A DNA stretch of 64,000 nt from Notospermus geniculatus (GCA_002633025.1 NMRB01001546.1:76255-140254); one strand, 5' to 3'; numbered from the stretch's first letter, positions 1 to 11,853 are shown. Program-made: numbers and translations. Notes: generated by a model not told the origin, from the sequence alone.

Positions 1-1361
1 GGAGGGTTCCTCCGAACCAGCACGGTGTAAACAATTTAATAGTGGCGTAACGGCTTAAGCTACTGCGCATTAGCTTCTCTGAATCATGTCTGGAGATTCA
101 GACGATGCGTGGAGTCTGTAATATCAGAGATCGAATTCGTCTGAAAATATCTATGCATCATGTGACTTGAATTCGGGGTCTCTTCCTGTCGTCTGCCGGC
201 CAGAGTGCCAATAGTGAGACCATGGCCCGTTTCTCTTTTCCGGGAATTTGACACTGGTCCAGGAGTCCAGCACTTATCAACATCAACGTGGCAAAAATAG
301 ATAAAAAAATTTCTGGAGGTTTCAGTGTGAGCAGGCAATTCGGGCGATGTTGACATGTCGATCAGGGAATAGCAAAGCTATTAATGATGATACTATTATC
401 AAAAGATTTGAAAAAAGTAAAAAAAAGTAGGAAAAACTTACAAGTTGATATTGTCATACATTTTCCCCAATTCCCCATTCTAGCAATCAGTTGTAAATGT
501 ATATGGATTTTGACACACTGCGGGGTTGCTGTCTGCCGATAAAAAAATGCCGGATGAGCACAGACCTGCGTTGATTAATCGAAATTCGTCTGCACTTCCA
601 CGTTTCTTCGAACCCGGATGAAATCGAGAATAATGTAATTAGCCTATCTGGACGACTATGTTATTAAAATATGTGCACGTAGGCCTGCACGTATCTTCGC
701 ACCAATTATGTCCTTTTCATTGTAAAGCAGAAAAAAACGAAACAAGAAAAAACAAACCAAAACACAACAAAAGAGAAACAGCGAAGGCAGGGCCGTACTT
801 AGCTTTTTGGTGCCGGGGGAGGGGGGCAAAAGACTTTTTTGCCGTTCTTTTCCCAAACTCCGCACGAAAATCACTTTTTTTGTTGGCTTTAGGTTGCCCC
901 CCCCCCCGCTAAATACGGCTGGAAGGGCAAGGGATACCTAAACATGTAGCACAAACACATACCTTCGGCTTTCGCTTCCCATGCATTAGATGTTCAAACC
1001 TTTCCCATAGAGATAAAAGAAGAAGCTTGCTTTTAACCTTTTTGTACTCTTCTTTATATTTTACATAACTTTTACCTAAAACTTTTCTCATAGATATGCA
1101 TCTAAAAGAATAGAGTGTACTGCGTTATTATGGAAAAGAAGACAGTAGCTTGGAGGATGATGAACTTTCAGTTTGCATTGTCGAGATTCTGGCTGTAACC
1201 TGTTGTTTACTAGCTCTATCGTTGAGTTATTTATGCTCTACATACGGCACGTATAAAAAGTCTTTGCAATGCTCTCCAGTGTTGCCTTTACCTTGACTCA
1301 TAAGGTTACCTTCATGCCGTTCAACCACAGAGATGCTGAACTTACTCGTTTTCCTCTTCCA
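1..1361. other. Non-coding stretch, no gene recognised
   Basis: Both strands hold only short open frames (90 codons or fewer) without a recognisable domain. The only structure I see is the short inverted-repeat element at 789-921, listed separately. Base composition is typical animal intergenic DNA with A/T runs. Confidence 0.6.
789..921. repeat. Short inverted-repeat element (MITE-like)
   Basis: The ends read GGCCGTACTTAGC on the left and GCTAAATACGGC on the right, which are near-perfect reverse complements. Just inside them lie a G-rich run on the left and a 12-C run on the right, which also pair. This is the shape of a small non-autonomous DNA transposon. No target duplication was recognised and there is no second copy in the window. 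Confidence 0.4.
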
Positions 1362-1621
1362 GGTGTAACATCTGCCTTTGTTTTCGTGTGTCATTGTTCC
1401 CCTTATTGTTTGAGAATTGCTGGCAAATAGACCGACACATTTCTCTGTCTGTCCCCTATTGGTAAGCGCAGCCTATTCTGTCAGACAGGTAGGGGAACAC
1501 TCACAGATGGGGAACATTCAAAAACGTTACAGCATTATATTGACAGCAGGGAAAGTTGGTCAACAACACTATGAGAATCCACACGACGTTGCTCTGTCTC
1601 CCTTGTAAATTTGTTACATCC
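1362..1621. mobile_element. Divergent member of the GGTGTAAC-ended element family
   Basis: The left end GGTGTAACATC and right end GTTACATCC are imperfect inverted repeats. Internal GTTCCCC and GGGGAACAC blocks resemble those of the 155-bp elements at 13004-13158 and 42102-42256, but this copy is longer (260 bp) and more diverged. There is no coding capacity. Membership is inferred from the ends and the GTTCCCC motif only. Confidence 0.35.
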
Positions 1622-3094
1622 TACTTCCAATTTTTATTGGCTGCTCAATAAATTTCAATGTTCTTTATTTTTTGCTGATAACCAGCTGATGTGCAGTCAG
1701 TGACAAATATACTTTGGGCGATGACGATACAGAATATGTGGTACCAGGATGAGATTATAATCTCCTCCTGGTAGTACGTATACATCAACTGAGCACAGTA
1801 CAGGACATCAGACATAGGACAGAAGACGAGGACATTTATAAGTTTCAGTACCATTAACAGTGAAGTACTAAACATGATATACATGTACAATGGGGGAGGT
1901 GGGTAAAAATGTTCTTCACTTGCCAAGGCACGTCAAAATTATCAGGGGAACAGGTCACCTCACTGAAATATATTCAAAAGTGCGTAACGATTAAAAAAGC
2001 AACTTTTTTGCATAGATATTTTTAAAAATCTAAGATTACTTAGCTTGTCCTCACTGGAGCGTAAACGTTGATCTGATTTTTTCAAGGTTTCACGTCTATA
2101 TATAGACTTCAAGAGTTGGGTATTGGGATGCGATTTTTTTGGGGGGTGGTGTGTATACAGTCTGTCTGCTGTTCCAATAATCACGAATGCCTGAACAAGG
2201 ACAGACTCGCATCTGGTATGAATTGATTATAGTTCAGTGTAGGCCTACCAGCGCAGACAGATGGTGTTGGGAATATTATTTATAATCGTTTTTATAGTAT
2301 TTAATAAGGATATATGCTTTATCATGCATCAAAATATGGTAATTTATGAAAGCAGCACAGTACGCAATATATGGACTACTTCGCTCCGTTGACGGGGTAA
2401 TTAAAATGTATCATTATACATGTAGGCCTATGCATCACTTACATGTATTTCAATATGGATTTTAATAGTCTGAAAAAAAATGCTAATTTGCCATCTGGCC
2501 AGCCAGAAATTGCAGCGTCCTCAATACTAACGTTAAAGCAATGAATGGATGTTCATCACCCAGTAATTGGTATCAGGGACAAAGATTACCCTTGGCCTAT
2601 TAGCAAAAACAGAACCTAAATAGATTGACATCTCTTAGGTCTGGCACTTTGCCGATATTCAAGTGACAATCTCTTCATGAAGGTCAAGTGAGCATATTTC
2701 AAGTATTTTTTAAGTACATATCTAGTCCAAGTCCAATCTGCCCATTTTTTAACAAGACCTTAGTCATGATTTTGTAGTGAGCCAAAGGCCAACAGAGATA
2801 TAGGCCTAACATATCAAACAATGAATTGCAAAAAAGTACATGTACACCAAAGGTCGCAGGTTTAAGTGAGAGAGGTCTGGCATTGCGGGGTCCAGCTTCT
2901 CCTGTTGGTGATGGTCGGCATTGCTGACCACACAGCAGGCTGTTGGTGTCTTCGGAAGTCCTGACACTGGCGCTTTTTGATGTAGAGGAGGTTTTATCCG
3001 AGTGACAAAGCCAGGTCTTTGTGACTTGTACAACTGTTTTGATCTAGAGAACGAATGGTAGGCCATGGACACTCGTTGTTGTACAGTCTTAATT
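1622..3094. other. Non-coding stretch, no gene recognised
   Basis: No convincing coding region on either strand. At 2417-2430 the sequence TACATGTAGGCCTA occurs, two palindromic blocks sharing a central TA (see the footprint finding). Otherwise I see nothing specific. Confidence 0.55.
2417..2430. other. Compound TA-CATG-TA-GGCC-TA motif
   Basis: The 14 bases TACATGTAGGCCTA are two 8-bp palindromes, TACATGTA and TAGGCCTA, overlapping by one TA. The same compound occurs at 5376-5389. If each palindrome is an excision scar of a TA-target DNA transposon, this would be two successive insertion/excision events reusing the same TA. That reading is inference; the motif itself is seen directly. Confidence 0.4.
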
Positions 3095-3272
3095 CTGAGT
3101 AGAAATGAAATAGGTAACACCGTCTTATAAATCAACTAGGATATATTGAGACAAGCTTTCGACCCGCTTTCGACCCTATCGGGCCTTCATCAGGTCCGAT
3201 AGGGTCGAAAGCTTGTCTCAATATATCCTAGTTGATTTATAAGACGGTGTTACCTATTTCATTTCTACTCAT
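3095..3272. repeat. Long near-perfect palindrome (hairpin element)
   Basis: The left arm (from about 3095) and right arm (to about 3272) are reverse complements over roughly 80 bp, sharing AGGTAACACCGTCTTATAAA, TCAACTAGGATATATTGAG and ACAAGCTTTCGACCC. The left arm carries a small extra duplication of CGCTTTCGACC. The centre contains CTTCATCAGG. The arms are almost identical, so the structure is young or maintained. The central part resembles the 'TTTCGACC...' elements at 7834, 15085 and 33736, suggesting one hairpin retroelement-derived family. Confidence 0.75.
3163..3196 (-). ncRNA. Hammerhead-ribozyme-like core
   Basis: On the minus strand the sequence reads CTGATGA (complement of 3187-3193), an extra A, a short stem GGCCC/GGGTC with loop GATA, then GAAA (complement of 3168-3171). 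That is the CUGANGA - helix II - GAAA catalytic core of hammerhead ribozymes, which are known in Penelope-like retroelements. The extra A before helix II and a helix I that I could not pair with confidence are the weak points. Cleavage activity is not shown. Confidence 0.4.
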
Positions 3273-4203
3273 TCATTCAACGATCAACGATCAACACGGC
3301 TACTTCTATAAGTCTTAATTTCTGTTTGAGAACCAAAGGCCACACAGATATTCCATATTCAAGAAAGAATTTTAAAAAATATGTACATGTATACGTGTAT
3401 TACAATTGATATGCCACACCGTACGTTTTCATTGAGTTTGGCTTTGCAACAGCTGTTGGGAGTGCGTGCTGTATGATTGGAAAGAAAGCTACTTGTAAAA
3501 TAAAAACGAAAAAAAGACAACAAATGCCAGGCGTCCCATATCGTCCATAAAAGACCGTAAAGATTTGACGAGAACCTTGATATGTTGAAGAGCGGTTACG
3601 AGGAAGGCATTCATAACTTTCTATTTGTTGACGATTTCTAAGAAATTCGGATGGATGCGGCTGTTGTCGCGACAGATGGCAGGTTGCACCTCTCCAAAAG
3701 ATATATCACTCCACGAAAAGTTACTCATGCCCCATCCGTTTGCGGTCCACCCTCGTCCCAGGTGCAAAAGGCCCTCTACATCTACTAAATTTATCATAGC
3801 ATTTACCTTTGGGAGCGAGGTTGGACAATTCGCACCTTTGACCTTGACCTCCAATGTTTCAAGGACTTCCGCTTTGATTCATCAGGTGACCACTTAATGA
3901 TATACTCAAATAACACATTTTTTTCTGCTGGGGACGCGTCCTACTTTTGATGATTGTTATCATATATTATTGGTCGTGAGTGGGACGATTTATTGTTGCG
4001 TGGAATGTGCTTTTGTTATGCATGCATGTGTAACAAGTCGTGCTTTCGGTTGCCTAGTACGTGTGGCGACACCTGGTGATAAAATGGTACGACTTTTGTT
4101 ATAGTAAAAAATACATGGTAAAAATACATGGTGTGATCTTGTATCTTTTACCATGCACCATCATAATACATGTATTCATTTCGTAAGTTTCCTTGAATCC
4201 GGG
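3273..4203. other. Non-coding stretch, no gene recognised
   Basis: Two overlapping opposite-strand open frames near 3620-3900 (77 and 90 codons) lack recognisable domains. They are probably chance frames in a GC-richer patch. Nothing else identified. Confidence 0.5.
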
Positions 4204-4580
4204 CCTGGGACCTTATTCGGGAAGCTCTAGTAATTTTACAGATTGAGTCAACTATTGTCTATTTGCGAGAATCTATTGTTCACTCTCAGCCTGACAAAGG
4301 ATTTGCGACCCTTAAGTGAATAAGTCCCTGGGACCTTATTCACAAAGCCCCCGTAACTTTACGGAGTGTGTAAACTATTGTCCCTTTTGCGGGTAACCTA
4401 TTGTTCACTGTCTGCGACATGTGTTTGCGTCCCCTTTTAGTTAGAGGGCTTTGTGAGTAAGGTCCCTGGGACCTTATTCACGAAGCTCTCGTAACTCACG
4501 GAGGATACCTCCATGCGTATTTACAGAGTCCGTAATAAAAGATTTGCGTACGCTTCTTAAAGTTACGGGTACCTTGCCCC
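4204..4580. repeat. Cluster of 'GGGACCTTATTCAC' hairpin-type elements
   Basis: The phrase GGGACCTTATTC(A/G) recurs at about 4208, 4330 and 4469, each time followed by AAGC and GTAA blocks. Internal CTATTGTTCACT and AAGGATTTGCG blocks also repeat, and an inverted TTTGTGAGTAAGGTCCC closes one unit near 4460. The same vocabulary recurs at 45050-45430 and 49360-49740. I read this as two or three nested short inverted-repeat transposons. Confidence 0.55.
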
Positions 4581-5726
4581 ACGAGGTGGGTTCGAATCTG
4601 GTACATGTAGGAAGCAATGTATTTCACCTTAGAAACCCGATTTCTATTTCATGTACTTTGCCCCACAAGGTCACACTTTCAAAAAAAAGATAAAATGTTG
4701 TCATTCTATGTCTGTTAATGGCTGGTTTAGGAGTGGTAGTTCCATGTAGTCATGCTCTGCGGGCCGGAATAAAGTTGTCTCATTACGCATATTATATTTT
4801 TCATGCGATTCATTTATTCATACAGATTGCTGTCAGCATCATTAACTATTGCCAAGGCCCGCTCGTGACCAGACAAAGGTGCGGTTAAGTGTAACGAATA
4901 TTAATTTTGGCCTATTTTGGTTATGCTCTCCCTTCAGTGGTCTGTATTACAGCAAAATCGCAATTGTAAAATATCGCACCTGCCAGTTGATGACAGTGAT
5001 ATGTTGTTCTTGTACCGCTTTTGAATCAAATATATAGGTATAGGTTCCTCCAAGCATCACTTGTATGGCCTACTTCTAATTCGTCCTGGATGGAGGTTAT
5101 TGACTTGACTGATTCGGCAAAGGAGGCTTTGCGCAATACCTGTCAGAGCTTTCGTATGCTTCACAGTTCAAATGCGCATTGTGAAATATACTCGACCGTG
5201 TGTTCCGTTTTAGTTATTGCTCCTCCGTCTATCATGTCTATCATTACTCAGATTCCTCCCCGGTCATTGACCGCTGCGTCAAAACAAAGGTTCGAATACA
5301 TTATTTACCACATGAAAATGGCGCCACCTGTTGTCGACGCGAAAGTTTTCATTAGCCTTGGCGTCGGCGGAAATGTACATGTAGGCCTACATTTTTTTCG
5401 GTACAAGAGAACAGTGGTAGGCCTACCTGTTCTCAGAGTAGATGATAATGTCTGTACTCCTGTACTCTCAAGATGGTTCCAAAACACTAAACAATACTTT
5501 CACCTTTCTTCATTTCTTTAAAGGTTTGAGGGATCCAAATTAAGAATTTCTTCGCTGTTTTTCTTTTTTCATGCTTTGAGAGTAAAATAAAATCATTCCA
5601 TGGTGCATCATTCAAGAACGCAGGGCATCATTTTTGCGTCTTTTGTACTGATTTAACAACGTGCCCTGCAATGTCACTGGAAACAGGTCGGGTGGCATTG
5701 TTCGTACGAAAAGTTATTTAATAGTA
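4581..5726. other. Mostly featureless; one 166-codon open frame at 5021-5521
   Basis: The open frame at 5021-5521 (+) is the longest in the window that is not made of tandem repeats. The product begins MNQIYRYRFLQ and has no domain, signal peptide or repeat that I recognise. It runs through a TACATGTAGGCCTA motif at 5376-5389, which argues for chance openness. At about 4587 GGGTTCGAATC resembles a tRNA B box, but no cloverleaf was found. Confidence 0.3.
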
Positions 5727-5933
5727 AAACTCCCATTGCAGTCAGTAATAGCTCCCATTGCAGTCAGTAGTAACTCCCATTGCAATCAGTAATAACTCTT
5801 GCAGTCAGTAATAACTCCCATTGCAATCAGTAATACATGCAACTCCCATTGCAGTCAGTGATAATTCCTATTGCAGCAGTCAGTAATAGCTCCCATTGCA
5901 GTCAGTAATAACTCCCATGCGGTCAGTAATGAC
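5727..5933. repeat. 22-bp minisatellite, about 9 degenerate copies
   Basis: The unit is close to ACTCCCATTGCAGTCAGTA plus ATA. Copies differ by substitutions (GCAATC for GCAGTC, AGTAGTA for AGTAATA), short deletions and one ACATGCA insertion. The array ends about 50 bp before the left boundary of the 17-kb duplication (5986), and no copy of it follows at the other boundary. Proximity to the breakpoint may be meaningful or coincidental. Confidence 0.85.
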
Positions 5934-7833
5934 TTCTCAGTCTCAGAAGTAACTCTCTCATAGTTTATTCTTTTTACAACTGACAAATGGGATGCGTTTC
6001 TAGATACATGTATTTTAAAAGATTTTTCTCGTTTTTCTTAAGGAGCACCCGTACAATGGTCAGACGGGACCATTGACACAGAATGAGTTAAATTGGCTCA
6101 CGCCATTCCAACCTGACTGATTTTTAAATAGACTTGAATACTTGTGGTTTCGTGTGGGAAGGTTCTATCTATCTATTTCTTGTCTGTTCAGCAGACGATA
6201 TTCCAGGAAAACTCACCTTCTTATTGGCTACATTGAATTATGACTCAGGCCACCTGTAGTAATACCCGGATGTTGGCGGGTACTCCCATTCTTATAGGTG
6301 ATCCGATTTTTTCCTCGAAGTCCGTATGACCTTGTACTATCGGAAATTCTTGTGTCAGTTTGGTCGGATTGTATACAATTGCTGGCTTTTTCATGCGTTG
6401 AATGGAGAAAGTAGATCAAATATGCCATATACCATGATACTATTCACATGCGCCACTAAACAAACGTTTCTATCAACAATAGACACCAGCAGCTCTAGTA
6501 CCTTGTTCCCAAGGTAATAATATGGATGACTTTTCTTTCAAGGGGCTTTATTGTATCACGACAACAACAACAAACTGACTAACACTCCACCTTTCCGTGG
6601 AGTAACAAATTAAACAAATGACGATGATAACATCCAAACTCCTGGCAGTGCGTAATGCTCCATTCGTAAGTGGAGCATCATAAAATGCGGAATGCGACGG
6701 CACTGCGGAGGAGTTTGGATAACATCCTCCATGAGGGCTCTGTGAACTAATTAAGGTCTGTCGGATGAGACTAAATGCCGTGGTCCCTTGTTCCCCATCC
6801 TGAGAATCCCAGGGCTTCTCGCTCGCTCCTTTCGCGACCGTGAATGGACTGAGATTCTCAGGATGCCTGTTCCCGAGTGTCTATGCCAGGGTTAGAAAGC
6901 GTGTAAAGTTATAAGATCAGCACACTTATGGCGTTGAAACCTTTATTCGACCTTGGGTAGACCTTGCCTTGCCGTACAGGCCTTGGACACAGAGATGTCC
7001 TAGGCCTGTACAAATGACCAACAATCATTATGATAGCACATAATGGAATTCGAATCAAATATAAACCACTGTCCTTGGCATATTTTGAAATCGATTTTGA
7101 TATTTTAGTTCATCGGTTTTCAGTTGTTGTTGATCGACTGAACCAATAATCTACACCTCGAATATTTACAGTCATGTTTTGATTGGACGTTTGCCAGTTA
7201 AACAAGTTTATTTACCGTTAAATGTACGTTGTCGCTGTGTGATGAGCAAAGATTCGAGTGACCCAGCACCAGACAAGGGCCTAGAGGGGCAGAAAGGCTG
7301 GTAGGCCTACATATAGGCATCTTTTTTGTACAAACTAAAAATCATCCTACAGCACAGCGACATACTGAAAAACCGCTCAATGCTTCGTCTTCTTCGAAAG
7401 ACTATTTATACCGATTTTATTCAAAATAGCATCAGCTTAAACTATAAATACTACTCCATCAATTTCGCCCCTGACCTTTTCCTCGCATAACTCTTGCCCC
7501 GCTAGTTTTCCTCATTAATTCACCCTTCCTCTACATTGAGCCTGACGGGAGCCATTTTTTTTCAGTTTACTATTATACCAAACCATGTGAAGAATGCAGC
7601 CAAGGTAAGCGAAGGATAACTGCGTAACTAGATGAGTTCTTTTACCTAACTATCTGGCTGGGACTTAAAGGGACTTTAAGATTCATTTTCCTTCGATATC
7701 ATGTTATCAGCCATTCTGAGGTATAGCAGTGTTTCGTAGCGCTCGGTCCCTACGTCACTGCACACAAATGTGCGGTGGACGCTAAATACACTGATTACGC
7801 CAGATGATATACAGGAAGTCAACTTCCAAAATT

Positions 7834-7875
7834 TCGCAAATTTTCGACCCCAACCGGGATCTTCCTCAGGCACTT
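7834..7875 (-). ncRNA. Hammerhead-like core in duplication copy 1
   Basis: The minus strand reads CTGAGGA (complement of 7863-7869), an extra A, a GATCCC/GGGGTC helix with loop GGTT, GAAA (complement of 7842-7845), then ATTTGCGAAAT, which can form a short helix III. This matches the CUGANGA...GAAA hammerhead core layout. Helix I is not convincing by eye. The 77-codon frame running through here on the plus strand is therefore unlikely to be coding. Confidence 0.4.
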
Positions 7876-8872
7876 TTCAGTATGGAACATTTTGTGTGTC
7901 GACTTTTTTCCCCGTCACCGAGCGGTACCCACAGTTCTCTGATAGGTACGAATTACTTGAATGCACTCGAAGTTGCTTTGAGCCGGCGGTGAGCGCCATC
8001 TAGCAGAAAAGGAATAAACTAGATGATTATTCTTTACACATTACTTCCAATCTTACGTGTTACAAGATGGTCAACTTTTACCAATCAAATATCTGCTTGA
8101 AAGTACCATCTTCGCAAAAACATACACAAAAATCGAAGTACCCCGCAACCCTACACAACTTGAGATGTTCGTTCTCACAGCTTCACCGTTTTACCACATT
8201 TTCATCTCCTTCAAGTTACATGTAAAAAAACATCAATTTTCTACTTGGCTCATCTGAAGCATTTTTTGAAAGTGCGAACATTTTGAAGATCCGTGCAACC
8301 GATACATAACTGCAAAAAATGAAATGAATAAAAATTCGAGTTCAGGTTATAATGTTTATATTTTCTTGTCAAGTGGGAGAAAGTTTTCCTACTTTTGCAG
8401 CTTTCATCCGTACGTTTTTTTACGTTTCCTGTGCAGACTGCAATTCAAATCAACAGCGGGTTGACGGAAAACAATCAATGTTGTCACACCGGTTTCTGGC
8501 ATGGAGGCGTTTGGTAAAGTTGGTAGGAAAACGTAAGCCATTTGAAAGTTACATCAAAAGTAGTTCAGCCCTGGGGTTTGTGGTTTATGATCGACAGGAC
8601 AAGAAATGAACAACTGGGATGGTTTAAGGGGACTGGTTTTGTTATACACATTTAAAGTGGGTGGAAGTTTCAATGGGAATATCGTAAAGTCAGCCCAAAA
8701 GTTATCTTGACAGTTTTTGAGGCTTCACGAAACTGTCCATTTGTTTGCATAAAACGATATGCTCCAGTTGCCCGAGGAAGTCCAACTTTTCATTTCCTGT
8801 TTCCTCCTGTGTAAAGCGTACACTACCGGTAGTGCATCGCCCCAAGCAATGACAGAAGAAGGTGAATTGTAA

Positions 8873-8996
8873 ACCCCATCCACGTAGTGACAGCGATTTC
8901 GTTGCTTAACTTCTAGCGCTGAGGCCAACGCGCTAACTACTAGGCCTCCTCCATGGCCGGCCGGCGGTTTAAGCCGTGCCATATAGCAGCTGCAAG
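8873..8996 (-). repeat. SINE-like element with tRNA-like and 5S-rRNA-like parts (copy 1)
   Basis: On the minus strand GGCCTAGTAGTTAGCGCGTT resembles a tRNA A-box region. It is followed by AGAAGTTAAGCAACG and CACTACGTGGATGGG. The last two match, in order and spacing, the internal control region of 5S rRNA (GAAGTTAAGCAGCG ... TACTTGGATGGGTGACC in the family). The element is probably a SINE with a composite polymerase III promoter. A related copy lies at 61195-61345. Confidence 0.6.
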
Positions 8997-9039
8997 GGGT
9001 TTATGCAGAAGGCAAGGAGACACCTTAGAACAGGCTGTC

Positions 9040-10165
9040 AGATTGGTGTAGTGGGAAAGTCAGTGCCTGTCATCTCCGGGTTCCAGGTCCGATCCCGATG
9101 GGACTCGCTCTTCATGGGTAGGGGAGACCGGGGCTAGTTGTAACAGGGGTAGGTTGTAACAGAGCTAATATTTCCTTGAGTATACGCTGGGAAGGGCTGA
9201 GTTTCCTCACATAGATTGACATTGATATCGGCCACCTTTGTACCAAAGGGCATCCATTTATACGAACTGACGTACAAAAAAATTGACAAAAACGTTTTTG
9301 GTGCATAAAAGTAAACAATGACATGATCAGAAAAACTCTCCTGCTTCACTGCCTGTGCGGTTTAAGAAGTTTGTTTGGATACTATTTGAATAAGGATGTA
9401 AAGCTTGTACAACTGGTCCAGTGTGATAAGGCTCACTTCCACATGCATAGGTATTGCAGCACACATTCAGACCTGAACTATAGGGTGGGGTTCGTTGTAA
9501 CACCCTGTTACAACCTGCCCCAAATCTGTTAAAACCTACTCCACTTTTCTACATCTAGGTGTCTAGTTCTTATTGGGCCTTACCCGACCGTCTTTTGTTG
9601 GTGTAGGGGACGCGGGATTCATGGGACATCAATTAGCCAGTGCTAGACTGTATTCGCCCTACTGTTACAGTGTCACAGGATGTGTACAGCCTATACCTTA
9701 TCTTACTGTCCTAAAAGTGTCCTCAGTAGAGAGATTCTGGCAATGCAAAGAATGTTACCATCCTTTTATTTTCCAAGATGACTCGAAACTACAAACGGAC
9801 AACCTACCCCCAACATGTTTTACAACCTACCCCAACATGTGTTACAACTAACCCCGACATTTTTTTAACGGGGTAAGTGGTAACAGTCGACTTTGGACCC
9901 ATTTTTCAGAGACATGGATAGAGATGGCCGAACTTTGTTTTGTGTACAAGTAACCATTGATATCAAATATTCAAAATACCAAGCAGGTTATAAATACATC
10001 CTGTTATAAGGAAGAAATAGGCCTTAAAAGAAAAAGTGTTACAACTAGCCCCGGTCTCCCCTAGAGAAGTCGACTCTCTTTGGCATCCTAGTTTTCTCCG
10101 GGCACTCCGGTTTCCTCCTGCTGTACATTAAATTCGTCCACTATTGTCTATAGAAACTGATAATG
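9040..10165 (+). repeat. tRNA-Asp-like SINE, split by a DNA transposon
   Basis: TTGGTGTAGTGGGAAAGTCA (A-box-like), GCCTGTCATC (like an Asp GTC anticodon arm) and AGGTCCGATCCCGATGG (B-box-like) form a tRNA-like head ending near 9120. After the 941-bp insertion the body continues from 10064 with GACTCTCTTTGGCATC and TTTTCTCCGGGCACTCCGG, a core also seen near 17780. In duplication copy 2 the same SINE is uninterrupted (27475-27640), proving insertion after the copies separated. Confidence 0.6.
9121..10061. mobile_element. 941-bp DNA transposon with 25-bp perfect inverted ends and TA target duplication
   Basis: The ends 9121-9145 and 10037-10061 are perfect 25-bp inverted repeats starting GGGGAGACCGGGGCTAGTTG. 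TA flanks both sides (9119-9120, 10062-10063), and duplication copy 2 shows the empty site with one TA. Variants of the subterminal motif GGGGTAGGTTGTAACA recur inside in both orientations near 9147, 9486, 9510, 9800, 9825, 9845 and 9880. No transposase frame is visible, so it is non-autonomous. TA targeting fits Tc1/mariner-like elements, but I cannot assign a superfamily from the ends. Confidence 0.9.
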
Positions 10166-11401
10166 CCATATTTGGTGCACAGCTCCCAATTCAATATTCA
10201 TTTTTTGCCTTAAAAAACAAACTCCGACTAACCTAATTTTATCCCCCGTCCGTCCGAAATGATCCCAAAGCAATCTCCTCATCCGAGAAACTTCTTTTTC
10301 ACGACAACAGCATCACATCACTTTCCCAAATTCTATAGCTTCCACTCCATTAACAGCGGAACTTATGTATACATACAGTTACCTAAAAACCAATACCCGG
10401 CTCGGATGTTGACACCCGGGAATCCGCGCTGCCAAGTGCAAGCCACTTCACATAAATGATGCACGCAATAGATGTACACTATAGAGTGCTTTCAACCTTG
10501 ATTTGTTTTTTGGGTACATCGATTTCTGATGTGGAGTTGGCCCATATGAATTCAGTGCTTCAAAGACATGTCTCTCAGCTCAGACACTACTTAGATCTAC
10601 GACAGGTTTATTTGGTACAAGATGGAGTCATCAATTTGCATTTTTGGAAATTTTCGAATTGCGCTTTTTGTAATTTCAGACGATTGGTGTCTTAAAGGAC
10701 AGAACGAATAGCCGAGAAATTGACGAGAGACGCTTTCGTCATGTTCAACTTCTGTCTTACTTACGTCATCTTTGGGAAAGTAGTTGTCGCTGTATTTAAA
10801 CAAGGTTTTCGCCCCCCCCCCGTTAGGCCACTCTAGACTTGACCCAATAAACCTCGCGCAACATCTACTCTCCGAAATGCCCCCTTCTCCCGAGCAATCG
10901 AAATAGGATTCATCCCTTTATGTAGGTACAAAGGGATTAAAAATTGTCGGCTTTTTTGGAAATAAAGACCATCCCTATCACTGCCAGCGTTTGTGTAAAT
11001 GCACCACGTTTGTGATACCCTATCTGATGATTCCTAAATACGACAACGATATATATCAAAAGATCACAAGTTTTTTGTCACTATGATACGTTTGTAAATG
11101 TGACCTGCAAATACGATAGTTTTTTATCCACGAAATCCTGGTGGAAGGAAAATTAGTCTTAAGTAACATTTATGCTACATGTATTCCGTGCAAGTGTACC
11201 TTCGTTGTAAAAAGGTGTTTGTTTTTTTGTGAGGAAACCGAGGGTGTTTTTAACGAAATCGAAGGTTTACTAGAAACGTGTATCACGTTACGGATACCGA
11301 TATCCATCCTTTCGCTACCGCCGGTGCATTTTTAGCGGCATTTTGAAAACTCGTAGTAAAAAATGTATTGACCGCCGAGAAAGGGTTGCCGAGAGCTAAT
11401 A

Positions 11402-11549
11402 GGGAGGTTTAGAAATCAAACGATAAACGTAAACTTTGCTACAACGTTATTTTTCATACTGCACATTAGCAGATTTTGTATTGCATATTCGGTACAAAAA
11501 TAACGTTGTCGTTAACGTTTACGTTTATCTTTTGATTTCTAAACCTCCC
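11402..11549. mobile_element. 148-bp MITE, GGGAGGTTTAGAAATCAAA ends (copy 1)
   Basis: Terminal inverted repeats begin GGGAGGTTTAGAAATCAAA and are closely matched at the other end (TTTGATTTCTAAACCTCCC). They are flanked by TA on both sides. The interior also pairs over much of its length (AACGTAAAC/GTTTACGTT; AACGTTATTTTT), so the whole element can fold into one hairpin. Other copies lie at 28790-28938 and 57777-57925. Confidence 0.85.
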
Positions 11550-11757
11550 TAATGTAGGTGTTACACCTGAAAGACCGCTGAAAGTCGGTGTTTACTCCAA
11601 GTTACCTTCATTTTCGGTTGTTCTCTTTTTTTAACTGTCCAGAGTCGTTTGCCTCGGCTCCCGACAAAACAAACCAAGGTAATTAACAGCAAAGCAACAG
11701 CAAAATCGAAAGGACCTTTTTTTTACAAATTTCAAACTGCAAAACATTTTGTCGCCA

Positions 11758-11853
11758 CAGGGGCCTGTTTCATAAAGTGACTTGAAGCTAATGCATTTTC
11801 CATTTGGTTAAAGGTACCATTAGCTTAAAGTCACTTTATGAAACAGGCCCCTG
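11758..11853. mobile_element. 96-bp hairpin element 'CAGGGGCCTGTTTCATAAAG' (copy 1)
   Basis: The left CAGGGGCCTGTTTCATAAAG and the right arm CTTTATGAAACAGGCCCCTG are perfect inverted repeats and continue through AGTGACTT...AAGTCACT and AGCTAATG/CATTAGCT. Compared with copy 2 the central part is shortened. Confidence 0.8.

Noticed and set aside
8725-8982. Minus frame with GGGLVVSALASALEV
   Set aside because: This peptide is the translation of a tRNA-like SINE head, a well-known false protein match.
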